Made by a program: the position numbers and the translations under genes. Shown here in pieces: positions 52,585-62,443 of a stretch of 64,000 nucleotides of DNA. Numbering within the stretch: position 1 is the first letter of the stretch; the number at the start of each line of letters is the position of its first letter. Source of the stretch: Salinimonas marina (GTDB lineage Bacteria > Pseudomonadota > Gammaproteobacteria > Enterobacterales > Alteromonadaceae); the NCBI RefSeq assembly GCF_015644725.1, contig NZ_CP064795.1, positions 1,982,501 through 2,046,500 on the forward strand, read 5' to 3'. A model generated the notes under the pieces. The model had not been told where the DNA came from, did no database searches, and was given only the letters and a program-made list of their open reading frames with translations.

Positions 52585-53616
52585 ATGCAGGTTTATCCGA
52601 ATCGTTTTCACGAACAGTTAAGCCAGGGTTTACAATCCTGTTATTTGTTGTTTGGTGATGAGCCACAACAAAAATTCAGCATGATGAACGCGGTGCGTGA
52701 GCAGGCCCGTAAACAGGGCTTTGAGGAGCGTACGGTGCTGGTCGCCGACAAAGACTTTAGCTGGAGCCAGTTGCTTGAAGCCACCCAGGCGATGTCATTG
52801 TTTTCTTCGATGATACTCATAGAACTGGAATTGCCCACCGGCAAACCTGGCACCGAAGGCAGTAAAATGCTGCAAAGTGTTGCCGAAGGATTATCCAGTG
52901 ATATTCTGTTGCTGGTACATGGCCCTAAAATTGGTAAAGATGTACAAAAGGCAAAATGGTTTAAAGCACTGGATGCGATTGGTGTCCATTCCATTTGCTA
53001 TGCCCTGGAAGGCCGGCAGTTACATAGCTGGATTCAGCAAACCCTCCAGCAGTTTAATGTAAAAGCTGATGCCGTTACCGTGGCTTTGATTGCCGATTTT
53101 TGTGAAGGCAACATGCTGGCAGCCCATCAGGAAATTGAAAAACTGGCGCTGGTCTATGCCGGCCAGACCGTAACTCGCGAACAGGTCGAACAAATTATTG
53201 TTGATCAGTCGCGCTTTACGGTATTTCAATTGATCGATGTGATGCTAAGTGGTGAACAGCAGCGCTGTGTAAAGATGCTGTATCGGCTGGAAAGCGAAGG
53301 TATCGAGCCAAACATTGTTATCTGGGCATTAATTCGTGAATTTCAGCTACTGTGGAAGCTAAAGACGTTGCAGGAACAAAATCAGCCAGTCAGCTGGCAA
53401 CGTTTTGGTATCTGGCGCAATCGCCAGGGTTGTTATGAAAATGCACTGGCACGGCTGTCGAAGCCGGTGTTAGCTCAAATTCGCGAACAATTAAAAGATG
53501 CTGATGTGGCGTTTAAGCAAAACCAGGTGGTGCGGCCTTATGTAAAGCTATGCCATCTGTGTATGCTGTTTATGGGGGTGCCACTGACCTTACCACTAGG
53601 AGCCAGTGTGGCATGA
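52585..53616 (+). CDS. holA: DNA polymerase III delta subunit
   Basis: The delta subunit opens the sliding clamp. 343 residues; YPNRFHEQLSQGLQSCYLLFGDEPQQK is the typical N-terminus, with LPTGKPG and the AAA-like lid and collar domains. The P-loop is degenerate, as in all HolA proteins. Overlaps nadD by four bases (ATGA). Confidence 0.95.
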   Translation: MQVYPNRFHEQLSQGLQSCYLLFGDEPQQKFSMMNAVREQARKQGFEERTVLVADKDFSWSQLLEATQAMSLFSSMILIELELPTGKPGTEGSKMLQSVAEGLSSDILLLVHGPKIGKDVQKAKWFKALDAIGVHSICYALEGRQLHSWIQQTLQQFNVKADAVTVALIADFCEGNMLAAHQEIEKLALVYAGQTVTREQVEQIIVDQSRFTVFQLIDVMLSGEQQRCVKMLYRLESEGIEPNIVIWALIREFQLLWKLKTLQEQNQPVSWQRFGIWRNRQGCYENALARLSKPVLAQIREQLKDADVAFKQNQVVRPYVKLCHLCMLFMGVPLTLPLGASVA

Positions 53617-54266
53617 ATTCGCCAGTTTGTGTATTTGGTGGGACCTTTAACCCACCCCACCTGGGACATGTACGCGCCTGTTTGCAGGCCGCCGATGAAA
53701 TAGACGTCGCTCAGGTGGGCTTGATGCCTGCAAAAGTGCCCCCACATAAGCAGACCGATGGCGTGAGCGAGCATCACCGGGTGGCGATGGTTAAACACGC
53801 CTGCGAAGCCTCTGAGCGTTTATACCCACAATTAATCGAGCTGGAATTACCCGAACCGTCTTATTCGATAAAAACATTGCAGGCACTGCGTGAGCAACAC
53901 CCACACGCCCCGCTTATTTTTATTATCGGCGAAGACTCATGGCGTAATCTAACCAGCTGGCATCAGTGGCAGCAGCTTAGCCAGCTTTGTCATCTGCTGA
54001 TCCTCAGACGCGCTACAACTGAGCCCCCATTGGCCTCTGAATTAGTGGCCTTTGCTGATGCGCATGGCACCGACGATGTCCAGCGGCTACATACTGAACT
54101 ATCCGGATTGGTGTATTTTGCCCAAACCGGCTTACAGCCCATTTCTTCAACGCAGTTGCGAAAATGGCTGGGCGCTGAAGCATCAGCGCCAGAATCGGCC
54201 CAGGTAGATGACTGGGTATCCCAATCCGTATTACACTATATTAAAGAGAACCGACTATATGTCTGA
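53613..54266 (+). CDS. nadD: nicotinate-nucleotide adenylyltransferase
   Basis: NadD converts nicotinate mononucleotide to its adenine dinucleotide in NAD synthesis. The start is ATG 53613, in the ATGA overlap with holA; residues upstream are spurious. FGGTFNPPHLGH is the nucleotidyl transferase motif with HxGH, and PISSTQLRKWL is the ISSTxIR motif. 217 residues. Confidence 0.96.
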   Translation: MNSPVCVFGGTFNPPHLGHVRACLQAADEIDVAQVGLMPAKVPPHKQTDGVSEHHRVAMVKHACEASERLYPQLIELELPEPSYSIKTLQALREQHPHAPLIFIIGEDSWRNLTSWHQWQQLSQLCHLLILRRATTEPPLASELVAFADAHGTDDVQRLHTELSGLVYFAQTGLQPISSTQLRKWLGAEASAPESAQVDDWVSQSVLHYIKENRLYV

Positions 54267-54609
54267 CAACCCGACCCGTGAAGGAGTCACTTTGCAGAAC
54301 ACCGAACTAAAGCAATTTGTTATCGATAAAATTGATGACATGAAAGGCCGCAACATTACGGAACTGGATGTTGCCGGTAAGTCCAGCATTACTGATCTGA
54401 TGATTGTATGCTCAGGAAATTCAAAGCGCCATGTTACGGCTATTGCCGATAATCTGGTGGTAGAAGCCAAGCATGCCGGCATTCAGCCGTTAAGTGTGGA
54501 AGGTAAAGATACCGGCGAGTGGGTATTGGTAGATTTAGGGGAAGTTATTGTGCATGTAATGCAGGATGATACCCGTGATTTTTACCAGCTCGAAAAATTG
54601 TGGGCCTAA
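54259..54609 (+). CDS. rsfS: ribosomal silencing factor RsfS
   Basis: RsfS blocks 30S-50S joining in starvation. The core LKQFVIDKIDDMKGRNITELDV and VVDLGEVIVHVMQ-like (VLVDLGEVIVHVMQDDTRDFYQLEKLW) match the family. Two starts are possible: ATG 54259, overlapping nadD, and TTG 54292. The TTG has AAGGAG 6 bases upstream and matches the E. coli N-terminus, so it may be the main start. Confidence 0.94.
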   Translation: MSDNPTREGVTLQNTELKQFVIDKIDDMKGRNITELDVAGKSSITDLMIVCSGNSKRHVTAIADNLVVEAKHAGIQPLSVEGKDTGEWVLVDLGEVIVHVMQDDTRDFYQLEKLWA

Positions 54610-54622
54610 TGCCCGATTAAGT

Positions 54623-54654
54623 CTGGGGACACCTGCCCGGGCAGGTGTCCCCAG
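54623..54654. repeat. perfect 32-base palindrome between rsfS and rlmH
   Basis: Two 16-base arms, beginning CTGGGGACACC, meet at CCCGGG with no loop. It lies 13 bases past the rsfS stop. No T run follows. It may be a small mobile palindrome of the REP/RAYT kind or a strong RNA hairpin. Confidence 0.9.
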
Positions 54655-54681
54655 TCCGTTGTTTAATTCAGGGATCATGCT

Positions 54682-55152
54682 TTGCGCATTCAAATAGTCG
54701 CGGTAGGCACCAAAATGCCTGGCTGGGTTGAAACCGGTACCAATGAGTTTTTGCGTCGCTTTCCCGCCGATATGCCGGTCAGCTTCACCGAAGTACCCGC
54801 GCAAAAACGTGGCAAAAATGCTGATATCAAACGCGTTTTGCAAAAAGAAGGTCAGGCTACCCTGGCGCTTATTCCTAAAGATCACCGGGTGGTAACGCTG
54901 GAAGTCACCGGCAAACCCTGGGATACGCCCGCTTTAGCGCGTCAATTGGATAACTGGAAAATGGATGGGCGTGATGTCAGTTTGCTTATTGGCGGACCTG
55001 AAGGGCTGGCCCCGGAATGTCTGGCTTTGGCTGAACAGCGCTGGTCGTTATCCCCATTGACGCTACCCCACCCCCTGGTACGCATTATCGTCACCGAAAG
55101 CCTGTATCGGGCGTGGTCAGTCACCCAAAACCATCCCTATCACCGGGAATGA
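54682..55152 (+). CDS. rlmH: 23S rRNA pseudouridine1915 N3-methyltransferase RlmH
   Basis: RlmH methylates pseudouridine 1915 on 70S ribosomes. 156 residues; starts at TTG 54682 ([16 protein letters not shown]), with AGGGA 6-7 bases upstream. [24 protein letters not shown] and [19 protein letters not shown] with the final NHPYHRE are family hallmarks. Follows rsfS as in E. coli. Confidence 0.96.
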   Translation: MRIQIVAVGTKMPGWVETGTNEFLRRFPADMPVSFTEVPAQKRGKNADIKRVLQKEGQATLALIPKDHRVVTLEVTGKPWDTPALARQLDNWKMDGRDVSLLIGGPEGLAPECLALAEQRWSLSPLTLPHPLVRIIVTESLYRAWSVTQNHPYHRE

Positions 55153-55159
55153 GTCAGGT

Positions 55160-57055
55160 ATGGTAAGAAAGCGCCAGCATATCCGCGATCACAGCGCCGA
55201 AGCTAATTTATTCGCCCGGCGGGCAGCGATTGCGCTGCTGATTGTCATAGGAATGCTTACGGTGGTAGTGAGCAATCTGTATATGTTGCAGGTTAGCCAG
55301 TTTGAAGATTACCAGACCCGTTCCAATGGCAATCGTATTAAGGTGGTGCCTATCGCGCCTAACCGGGGTCTCATTTACGACCGCAATGGCGTCCTGCTGG
55401 CTGAAAACCGCCCGGTGTTCAGTCTTGAAGTTATCCCCGAAAAAATTGACGATCTTGGTGCTACCTTGCAACAGCTTACCGAACTGATGCAACTTAGCGA
55501 TGAAGAACTGGCCAATTTTAATAAGAACAGTAAGGGTCAGCGCCGATTTAAGCCGGTGGCCCTGCGCACACAGCTTACTGAGCAGGAAGTCGCCCGTTTT
55601 TCTGCCCAGCAACACCGGTTCCCCGGCGTTTCTATAGAAGCCCGATTGTCCCGCTATTATCCCTATGGCGATACACTTACCCATATTTTAGGATACGTGG
55701 CCAAAATCAATAAAAAAGATTTACAAAAAATAGTAGAGGCTGGCCAGGAGGCCAACTACGCGGCCACCCATGATATGGGTAAGCTGGGGATTGAAAAATA
55801 TCATGAAAATAAACTGCATGGTGAAGTGGGCTATCAGCAGGTAGAGGTCAATAGCCAGGGGCGTATTATCCGCACCCTGCATGTCGACCCTCCCACACCG
55901 GGCAAAGATATCGTGCTCAATATTGATTTGCAGCTGCAAATGGCGGTGCAAAAAACCCTGAAAGAGCAGCGTGGTACCGTGGTGGTATCCGACCCACGCA
56001 CCGGCGGGATGCTGGCAATGTATTCCAATCCCAGTTATGACCCCAACCTGTTTGTTCATGGTATTAGCCGAAAAAATTATAGCGCCCTGCTGAACTCGCC
56101 CGACCGTCCGCTGATTAACCGGGCCACCCAGGGCCAATACCCGCCGGCTTCGACCATTAAGCCGCATCTGGCACTGCTGGGACTAGACACAGATACCATC
56201 ACCACCAGCTACACCATCAATGATACCGGGCGCTTCCGGCTGCCTAATGTGTCCCATGTCTGGCGTGACTGGAAACGTTGGGGTCATGGCAAGGTCGATG
56301 TGAGCAAAGCCATCGAAGTATCCTGCGATACCTATTATTATGATCTGGCCTATAAGCTGGGCATCGATAAAATCAGTGCTGCCATGAGCGAATTCGGGTT
56401 TGGGGATTACACCGGTATTGATTTGTATGAAGAGTCTGATGGCAATATGCCCAGCCGGGGCTGGAAGCGTGCCCGTTTCAATCAGCCATGGTATATCGGC
56501 GATACCATCCCGGTAGGAATCGGACAAAGCTTCTGGACAGCCACCCCGGTGCAGCTCAATCAGTCTATCAACACCTTAATCAATCATGGCAAGCGCTTTG
56601 TTCCGCAGATAATGCGGGGCTATATGCAGGACCACGGCAACATTGATTTAGAGCCTTTGAAAACCTTACGCCCCTATGAAGTTAAAGAAGAAAAGAACTG
56701 GGATATTGTGCTGGATGCCATGTGGAAGGTCGTCAATGGCGAAGAAGGTACCGCCCGTCATGCCTTTGAAGATGTGGGCTATGTCTCGGCGGGTAAAACC
56801 GGCACCGCACAGCTGTTCTCGGTGGGCCAGAATGAGTCCTACAATGCCGATGAAGTGGCCGAGCACCTGCGCGATAATGCTATGTATGTCGGTTTTGCCC
56901 CTTACGACGACCCCCAGGTCTCGGTGACCGTTGTTATTGAAAATGCCGGCGGGGGGAGTTCTAATGCGGCGCCGGTGGCCCGCCAGGTAATGGATTTTTA
57001 TTTTGATCAGGTGGCAGGCGGCCTGACCACCGTTGAAAGTCAGGAGGCGTTGTGA
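55160..57055 (+). CDS. mrdA: penicillin-binding protein 2
   Basis: PBP2 is the transpeptidase of the elongasome. 631 residues; a single N-terminal anchor (AIALLIVIGMLTVVVSNLYML), pedestal region, then active site SxxK in PPASTIKPHL, SCD in EVSCDTYYY and KTG in SAGKTGTAQ. mrdB overlaps it by four bases. Confidence 0.98.
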   Translation: MVRKRQHIRDHSAEANLFARRAAIALLIVIGMLTVVVSNLYMLQVSQFEDYQTRSNGNRIKVVPIAPNRGLIYDRNGVLLAENRPVFSLEVIPEKIDDLGATLQQLTELMQLSDEELANFNKNSKGQRRFKPVALRTQLTEQEVARFSAQQHRFPGVSIEARLSRYYPYGDTLTHILGYVAKINKKDLQKIVEAGQEANYAATHDMGKLGIEKYHENKLHGEVGYQQVEVNSQGRIIRTLHVDPPTPGKDIVLNIDLQLQMAVQKTLKEQRGTVVVSDPRTGGMLAMYSNPSYDPNLFVHGISRKNYSALLNSPDRPLINRATQGQYPPASTIKPHLALLGLDTDTITTSYTINDTGRFRLPNVSHVWRDWKRWGHGKVDVSKAIEVSCDTYYYDLAYKLGIDKISAAMSEFGFGDYTGIDLYEESDGNMPSRGWKRARFNQPWYIGDTIPVGIGQSFWTATPVQLNQSINTLINHGKRFVPQIMRGYMQDHGNIDLEPLKTLRPYEVKEEKNWDIVLDAMWKVVNGEEGTARHAFEDVGYVSAGKTGTAQLFSVGQNESYNADEVAEHLRDNAMYVGFAPYDDPQVSVTVVIENAGGGSSNAAPVARQVMDFYFDQVAGGLTTVESQEAL

Positions 57056-58173
57056 AGTCGGCCAATAGCACCATGAGCGCCCACAAAATCACGTGGCTGG
57101 AACGGTTTCATATTGATGCCATCTTGTTACTGGGGCTGATTACCCTTACCGGGGTCGGGCTGGTGACCCTGTATTCTGCTGCCGGACAGGACGTTGGCCA
57201 GATAGAAGGACAGCTACGCCGTTTAGGGGTGAGTTTTCTGGTAATGCTGGTACTGGCCCAATTCCCTATTATGTTTATCCGAAGATTATCCCCCATCAGT
57301 TTTTTGATTGGCGTGATGATGCTGTTGGCGGTCATTTTCTTCGGAGATATGGGTAAAGGGGCGCAGCGCTGGCTGGACTTGCAGTTTATCCGGTTTCAGC
57401 CTTCTGAGATGATGAAACTGGCGGTCCCCATGATGGTGGCCTGGTATATCAGTAAATACACGCTGCCGCCTCGCACCGTGCATGTGGCCACGGCATTCGC
57501 CCTGGTGGTGGTGCCTACTATTCTTATTGCCAGACAACCCGATTTAGGCACCTCCCTGCTGGTCGCCAGTTCCGGTATTTTTGCTATTTTTCTGGCCGGT
57601 ATGAGCTGGCGTCTGATTATTATCGTGGCCGGCATGGTGGGCGCCTTTTTGCCGGTCATGTGGTTTTTTCTGATGAAAGAATATCAAAAGCAGCGGGTAT
57701 TGACATTTTTGAACCCGGAAAGCGATCCGCTAGGCTCTGGCTATCACATTATTCAGTCAAAAATTGCCATTGGCTCGGGCGGTCTTGAAGGCAAAGGCTG
57801 GTTACAGGGCACCCAGTCCCAGCTGGAATTTTTGCCGGAACGCCACACCGACTTTATCTTCGCGGTATTTAGCGAAGAATTCGGGCTCATTGGGGTTCTG
57901 GGGTTGCTGGCCATTTATATCTTTATTATTTGCCGGGGTCTGATGATTGCCAATCAGGCCCAGGATCCCTACAGCAAGTTGCTCGCCGGCAGTATTACCC
58001 TGACCTTCTTTGTGTATGTGTTTGTAAATATGGGCATGGTATCAGGCCTGTTACCGGTAGTAGGCGTGCCTTTACCCCTGGTAAGCTTTGGCGGCTCATC
58101 GATGGTGACTTTGATGGCCGGGTTTGGCATGCTTATGCGTATTGCCACCCAACAACGCTTTTTAACCCGATGA
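57052..58173 (+). CDS. mrdB: rod-shape determining glycosyltransferase RodA
   Basis: RodA polymerises lipid II with PBP2. 373 residues, about ten helices; GMGKGAQRWLDL-like (GDMGKGAQRWLDLQFIRFQPSEMMKLAVP), the catalytic-region aspartate in FLPERHTDFIFAVFSEEFG and the final LPLVSFGGSSM are SEDS hallmarks. The start overlaps mrdA and its stop overlaps rlpA (ATGA). Confidence 0.97.
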   Translation: MKSANSTMSAHKITWLERFHIDAILLLGLITLTGVGLVTLYSAAGQDVGQIEGQLRRLGVSFLVMLVLAQFPIMFIRRLSPISFLIGVMMLLAVIFFGDMGKGAQRWLDLQFIRFQPSEMMKLAVPMMVAWYISKYTLPPRTVHVATAFALVVVPTILIARQPDLGTSLLVASSGIFAIFLAGMSWRLIIIVAGMVGAFLPVMWFFLMKEYQKQRVLTFLNPESDPLGSGYHIIQSKIAIGSGGLEGKGWLQGTQSQLEFLPERHTDFIFAVFSEEFGLIGVLGLLAIYIFIICRGLMIANQAQDPYSKLLAGSITLTFFVYVFVNMGMVSGLLPVVGVPLPLVSFGGSSMVTLMAGFGMLMRIATQQRFLTR

Positions 58174-59102
58174 TGTCATTCTCTGTTTTCAAAGCACTGC
58201 TGTTTATACTGGCGGTTTTTCTGCTGAGTGCCTGTCAGGCGCCCAGCGGCCGTTATGCGCAGCATCAGGATTCGGCGCCCACTTTTGAATACGGCGCCTA
58301 TGATTTAACCGATGCGGTCCCCCGCTACGAACCTTACCGTAGTTTTAATAGCCGCCCTTATGAAGTGCTGGGTAAACGGTATATTCCTATGCAAACCGGC
58401 AAAGGCTTCGAGCAGGAAGGGTATGCCTCCTGGTATGGTCAGAAGTTTCACGGGCATTTAACCTCAAATGGCGAAACCTATGACATGTTTGCCATGACGG
58501 CCGCCCATAAAACCCTGCCTCTTCCAAGTTTTGTACGCGTGACCAATCTGGCAAACAACCAATCGGCTATCGTCCGGGTCAATGACCGCGGGCCGTTTCA
58601 TTCGAACCGGATTATTGATTTGTCCTACGCCGCTGCTCATAAACTTGGTTATCAGCAACATGGTACGGCCAGGGTCAAACTGGAAGTCATTCATTTTGAT
58701 AAAGACAATAATGTTACCGTGGGTAAGCAGCCCACCATCAGTTATGCCCAATACGCCGGCCGCAGGTCTGGCGCGCAGCCCTCCGCTAGCGGTACGTCTG
58801 TGGCCCGCGAGAACAGCACTGCGGCTCAGGGGCCAGTAAGCAACGCGCCTGACGGCGTAGCAACCCCGGCAGATAAATCGGTATTTATTCAGGTGGCAGC
58901 ACTCAGTAATCTTGAAAAAGCGCAGTCCGTTTCAACCGTGCTGGCCGCGTTGTACCAGGTTCCCACCCAGATTCCACTGATAAACAATATTTATAAACTG
59001 CGGCTGGGGCCTCTAAAAGACAGATTTCAGGCGCAAATGCTGCTCGAAGAGCTTAAGAGTAACGGCTATCCCAACGCCTATACCGTTGAGGCGCAGTTAT
59101 AA
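58170..59102 (+). CDS. rlpA: septal ring lytic lipoprotein RlpA
   Basis: RlpA binds or cleaves denuded glycan at the septum. ATG 58170 overlaps the mrdB stop. 310 residues: lipobox LLSAC, a double-psi barrel with GYASWYGQKFHGHLTSNGE and RVNDRGPFHSNRIIDLSY, a Ser/Ala/Gly-rich linker, and a C-terminal SPOR domain (FIQVAALSNLEKAQ ... LRLGPLKDRFQAQMLLEEL). Confidence 0.95.
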   Translation: MMSFSVFKALLFILAVFLLSACQAPSGRYAQHQDSAPTFEYGAYDLTDAVPRYEPYRSFNSRPYEVLGKRYIPMQTGKGFEQEGYASWYGQKFHGHLTSNGETYDMFAMTAAHKTLPLPSFVRVTNLANNQSAIVRVNDRGPFHSNRIIDLSYAAAHKLGYQQHGTARVKLEVIHFDKDNNVTVGKQPTISYAQYAGRRSGAQPSASGTSVARENSTAAQGPVSNAPDGVATPADKSVFIQVAALSNLEKAQSVSTVLAALYQVPTQIPLINNIYKLRLGPLKDRFQAQMLLEELKSNGYPNAYTVEAQL

Positions 59103-59286
59103 ACGGCCTGGCAGCGGCAACTATAGGGCACATAAAGAGCAAATTCAGGGCTTTGTCTGGCAAAACGTGTTTTTCATGGCAAACCTGTTAAACTTTTGTG
59201 CGCAAACCTAGTCCTCCCGCGGGGCATACGATACACTTTGTCAAAAGCTCCTGTAAGTAACAACAACACGGTAACTAAGATCAATC

Positions 59287-60480
59287 ATGTATAATAATAG
59301 TAAACGCGCTAAGCCTTCAGCCAGTGTCCGATTTATGGCCTTTATGACCCTGCTACTATCGGTTTTTTGTCTGTCAGCGAATGCCGCCGTCGTCACTCCA
59401 CCGCCACCCAATGTTGATGGTGAAGGGTTTGTATTGATGGATTATGACACCGGTCATGTCATTGCCTCGAAAAATGCAGATATGCAAATCTTTCCAGCCA
59501 GTCTGACCAAGATGATGACCACCTATGTCATCGGAAAAGAGCTGGAAGCCGGCAATATCAGTATGGATGATGAAGTCACCATTTCTGAAAATGCCTGGGC
59601 CAAAAAATTTCCTGACTCGTCAAAGATGTTTATCGAAGTGGGCACCCAGGTCAAAGTAGCCGACTTGATCCGCGGCATCATCATTCAGTCAGGCAACGAT
59701 GCCTGTGTAGCAATGGCCGAGCATGTGGCAGGCTCAGAAGATGCGTTTGCCAGCATGATGAATGCCCATGCGCAGTCATTGGGAATGACCGGCTCGCATT
59801 TTGTGAACAGCCACGGTCTGCACGATCCGGAGCATTATGTTACGCCCTCAGACATGGCCATTTTATCCCGCGCACTGGTTTCTGAAACCCGCGAAATTTA
59901 CGATATCTACAGTGAAAAAGAGTTTACTTACAACGGTATCAAACAATACAACCGTAACAGCCTGCTGTGGGACAAAAGCTTAAATGTAGATGGCATCAAA
60001 ACCGGCCATACTTCTGATGCTGGCTATAGCCTTATCACGTCGGCAGAACAAGGTGGTATGCGGTTGGTGGCGGTCGTCATGGGCACCGACAGCGAGCGCT
60101 CACGCAAAGTTGAAAACAAAAAGCTGCTTCGTTATGGCTTTCGTTTCTATGAAACCGTAACGCCTTATGAAGCCGGCGAAAGTTTTGTGGCGCACCGTAT
60201 TTATATGGGCGACCGTGATACTGTAGATTTAGGCATCAATCAGGCAACGCCGATTACTATCCCTCGTGGTCAGGCCGAAAATCTTGAAGCCAACTTTGAA
60301 CTGGACAAAAAACTGGAAGCCCCCTTAGCCAAAGGCGAAGTGGTGGGAACGCTTTATATTCAGCTTGAAGGTAAAGATGTCGCCGAATATCCCCTGGTCA
60401 CTTTGCAGGAAGTGAACGAAGGCAGTTTGGTAGATCGCGTCTGGGATTGGGCTATGTTGCAGATTGGCTGGGAAGAGTAA
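59287..60480 (+). CDS. dacA: D-alanyl-D-alanine carboxypeptidase (PBP5/6 type)
   Basis: Removes the terminal D-Ala from pentapeptide stems. 397 residues; signal peptide ending SANA, SxxK in PASLTKMM, SGND and KTGHT, and the C-terminal beta domain ending in an amphipathic membrane helix (VDRVWDWAMLQIGW). 184 bases separate it from rlpA, so it probably has its own promoter. Confidence 0.97.
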   Translation: MYNNSKRAKPSASVRFMAFMTLLLSVFCLSANAAVVTPPPPNVDGEGFVLMDYDTGHVIASKNADMQIFPASLTKMMTTYVIGKELEAGNISMDDEVTISENAWAKKFPDSSKMFIEVGTQVKVADLIRGIIIQSGNDACVAMAEHVAGSEDAFASMMNAHAQSLGMTGSHFVNSHGLHDPEHYVTPSDMAILSRALVSETREIYDIYSEKEFTYNGIKQYNRNSLLWDKSLNVDGIKTGHTSDAGYSLITSAEQGGMRLVAVVMGTDSERSRKVENKKLLRYGFRFYETVTPYEAGESFVAHRIYMGDRDTVDLGINQATPITIPRGQAENLEANFELDKKLEAPLAKGEVVGTLYIQLEGKDVAEYPLVTLQEVNEGSLVDRVWDWAMLQIGWEE

Positions 60481-60514
60481 GCCAGATAAAACACATTAAA
60501 ACCTAGTTCTAAGG

Positions 60515-60546
60515 CGGCCAGATTTGTTACAATCTGGCCGTTTTTT
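60515..60546 (+). terminator. terminator after dacA
   Basis: CGGCCAGATT-TGTTAC-AATCTGGCCG, then TTTTTT. Ten perfect pairs; it separates dacA from ybeD. Confidence 0.95.
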
Positions 60547-60567
60547 ATTTGCAGTCAAGGATATCGC

Positions 60568-60831
60568 ATGGATACCCGTTTTGATGAACTACTTGAATTC
60601 CCTACCTATCAGACATTTAAGGTAATGGGCGTAGCAGACGATGAGTTGCCTAATCAGGTTATTGCGTGTTTGCAACAACATGCTCCAGGGGATTACAGCC
60701 CTACTGTAAAGCCTAGCAGTAAAGGCAATTATCATTCTGTGTCAGTGAGTGTTAAGGTAACCAGCAAAGCGCATATGGAAACCATTTACACCGAACTGGC
60801 CGAGCTTGAATTGGTAAGGGTCGTACTATAA
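60568..60831 (+). CDS. ybeD: YbeD (DUF493) family protein
   Basis: 87 residues; [24 protein letters not shown] and [15 protein letters not shown] match the ACT-like fold of YbeD. Function unknown. The stop is directly followed by the lipB GTG, so it heads ybeD-lipB-lipA. Confidence 0.95.
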   Translation: MDTRFDELLEFPTYQTFKVMGVADDELPNQVIACLQQHAPGDYSPTVKPSSKGNYHSVSVSVKVTSKAHMETIYTELAELELVRVVL

Positions 60832-61488
60832 GTGGCTACTGAGCTTCCCTCTTTGGTGGTTCGGCAACTTGGCCGCCAGCCTTATACACCGGTCTGGCAA
60901 AAAATGCAGGACTTTACCGACACCCGCGCTGCTGACTGTGCTGATGAAATCTGGCTGGTTGAACATGATGCTGTGTTTACGCAGGGTCAGGCGGGTAAAG
61001 CAGAACACATACTGATGCCCGGCGACATTCCGGTGGTCAATGTAGATCGCGGCGGCCAGGTGACTTACCACGGTCCCGGCCAGCAGGTTATTTACCTGAT
61101 GCTGGACATCAAACGACGCAAACTCGGCGTTCGCCATCTGGTGAACGCAATGGAAAATGCGGTTATTTCGTTATTAGGTGATTTCAAAATTCTGGCTTAT
61201 GCCAAAAAAGATGCTCCTGGGGTGTATGTCGATGAACAAAAAGTTTGTTCGTTGGGATTACGCATTCGACGAGGCTGTTCTTTTCATGGCCTGGCCCTGA
61301 ATGTTGCAATGGATCTGACCCCTTTTGAGCGAATTAATCCGTGTGGCTACGCGGGCATGCAGATGACGGATACTCAGCGGCTTAATGGTCCTGAGACCCT
61401 TGCCCAGGCGGGCCCGGCACTTATCGCGAATTTACTGAATGAGTTAGACATTCAGGATACACAGTATAAAGAAGGTTTTGATGAGTAA
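60832..61488 (+). CDS. lipB: octanoyltransferase LipB
   Basis: Transfers octanoyl from acyl carrier protein to lipoyl domains. GTG start at 60832, the base after the ybeD stop. 218 residues; [15 protein letters not shown], catalytic lysine in [10 protein letters not shown], and cysteine in NPCGYAGMQ are all present. Overlaps lipA by a few bases. Confidence 0.97.
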   Translation: MATELPSLVVRQLGRQPYTPVWQKMQDFTDTRAADCADEIWLVEHDAVFTQGQAGKAEHILMPGDIPVVNVDRGGQVTYHGPGQQVIYLMLDIKRRKLGVRHLVNAMENAVISLLGDFKILAYAKKDAPGVYVDEQKVCSLGLRIRRGCSFHGLALNVAMDLTPFERINPCGYAGMQMTDTQRLNGPETLAQAGPALIANLLNELDIQDTQYKEGFDE

Positions 61489-62443
61489 CGCACGTCCCCA
61501 AGCCGGAGTGAAGCTCCGCGACGATGAAAAAGTCAAACATATTCCGGTCACCATTGTCCCGACTGAAAAAGAAGAGATGCTGCGCAAGCCAGAGTGGATC
61601 AAGATCAAGCTTCCGCGCACCACTGATAAAATTGACCATATCAAAAAAACCTTGCGCAAAAATAATTTGCACTCGGTTTGTGAAGAAGCCAGCTGTCCGA
61701 ACTTGGCAGAGTGCTTCAATCATGGTACCGCCACCTTTATGATTCTGGGTGATATCTGTACCCGTCGGTGCCCGTTTTGTGATGTGGGTCATGGTAAGCC
61801 ATTACCACCAAGCGCTGAAGAACCAGAAAAGCTGGCCACCACCATTGCCGAAATGGATCTCAAATATGTGGTGATCACGTCGGTTGACCGTGATGATTTA
61901 CGCGATGGCGGTGCGCAACATTTTGTTGATTGTATCAATGCCATTCGACATCACAGCCCCAGCACCACCATTGAAGTCCTGGTGCCGGATTTTCGTGGCC
62001 GTATGGATCGCGCCCTGGAAATATTCAAAAACGGCGTGCCGGATGTGTTTAATCACAATCTGGAAACCATACCGCGCCTATATCGCGAATGTCGGCCTGG
62101 TGCCAACTATCAGTGGTCACTGGACTTACTGAAAAAATTCAAAGCTCAACATCCGCATATTCCTACCAAGTCAGGTCTGATGATGGGCATGGGTGAAGAA
62201 AGCGACGAGATAAAAGGCGTGTTGCGCGACCTGCGTGAACACAATGTTGATATGCTGACCCTGGGCCAGTATCTGCAACCCAGTCGCCATCATTATCCGG
62301 TTAAAAAATATGTGCATCCTACCGAATTTGATGCGCTGGGTGATTATGCCCGCGAGATCGGCTTTACCCAGGCTGCGTGTGGTCCCATGGTACGCTCCAG
62401 CTACCATGCTGATCAGCAGGCGGCGGGCAAAGAAGTAAAATAA
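61481..62443 (+). CDS. lipA: lipoyl synthase LipA
   Basis: Radical-SAM enzyme that inserts two sulfurs into octanoyl groups. ATG 61481, in the overlap with lipB; AAGG lies upstream. 320 residues; auxiliary cluster motif [12 protein letters not shown], radical-SAM motif CTRRCPFCD, and [14 protein letters not shown] and the RSSYHA end are present. Confidence 0.98.
   Translation: MSNARPQAGVKLRDDEKVKHIPVTIVPTEKEEMLRKPEWIKIKLPRTTDKIDHIKKTLRKNNLHSVCEEASCPNLAECFNHGTATFMILGDICTRRCPFCDVGHGKPLPPSAEEPEKLATTIAEMDLKYVVITSVDRDDLRDGGAQHFVDCINAIRHHSPSTTIEVLVPDFRGRMDRALEIFKNGVPDVFNHNLETIPRLYRECRPGANYQWSLDLLKKFKAQHPHIPTKSGLMMGMGEESDEIKGVLRDLREHNVDMLTLGQYLQPSRHHYPVKKYVHPTEFDALGDYAREIGFTQAACGPMVRSSYHADQQAAGKEVK

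Noticed and set aside
57930..58169. In-frame upstream extension of rlpA
   Set aside because: Lies inside mrdB; the lipoprotein signal starts at 58170 with the usual ATGA overlap.
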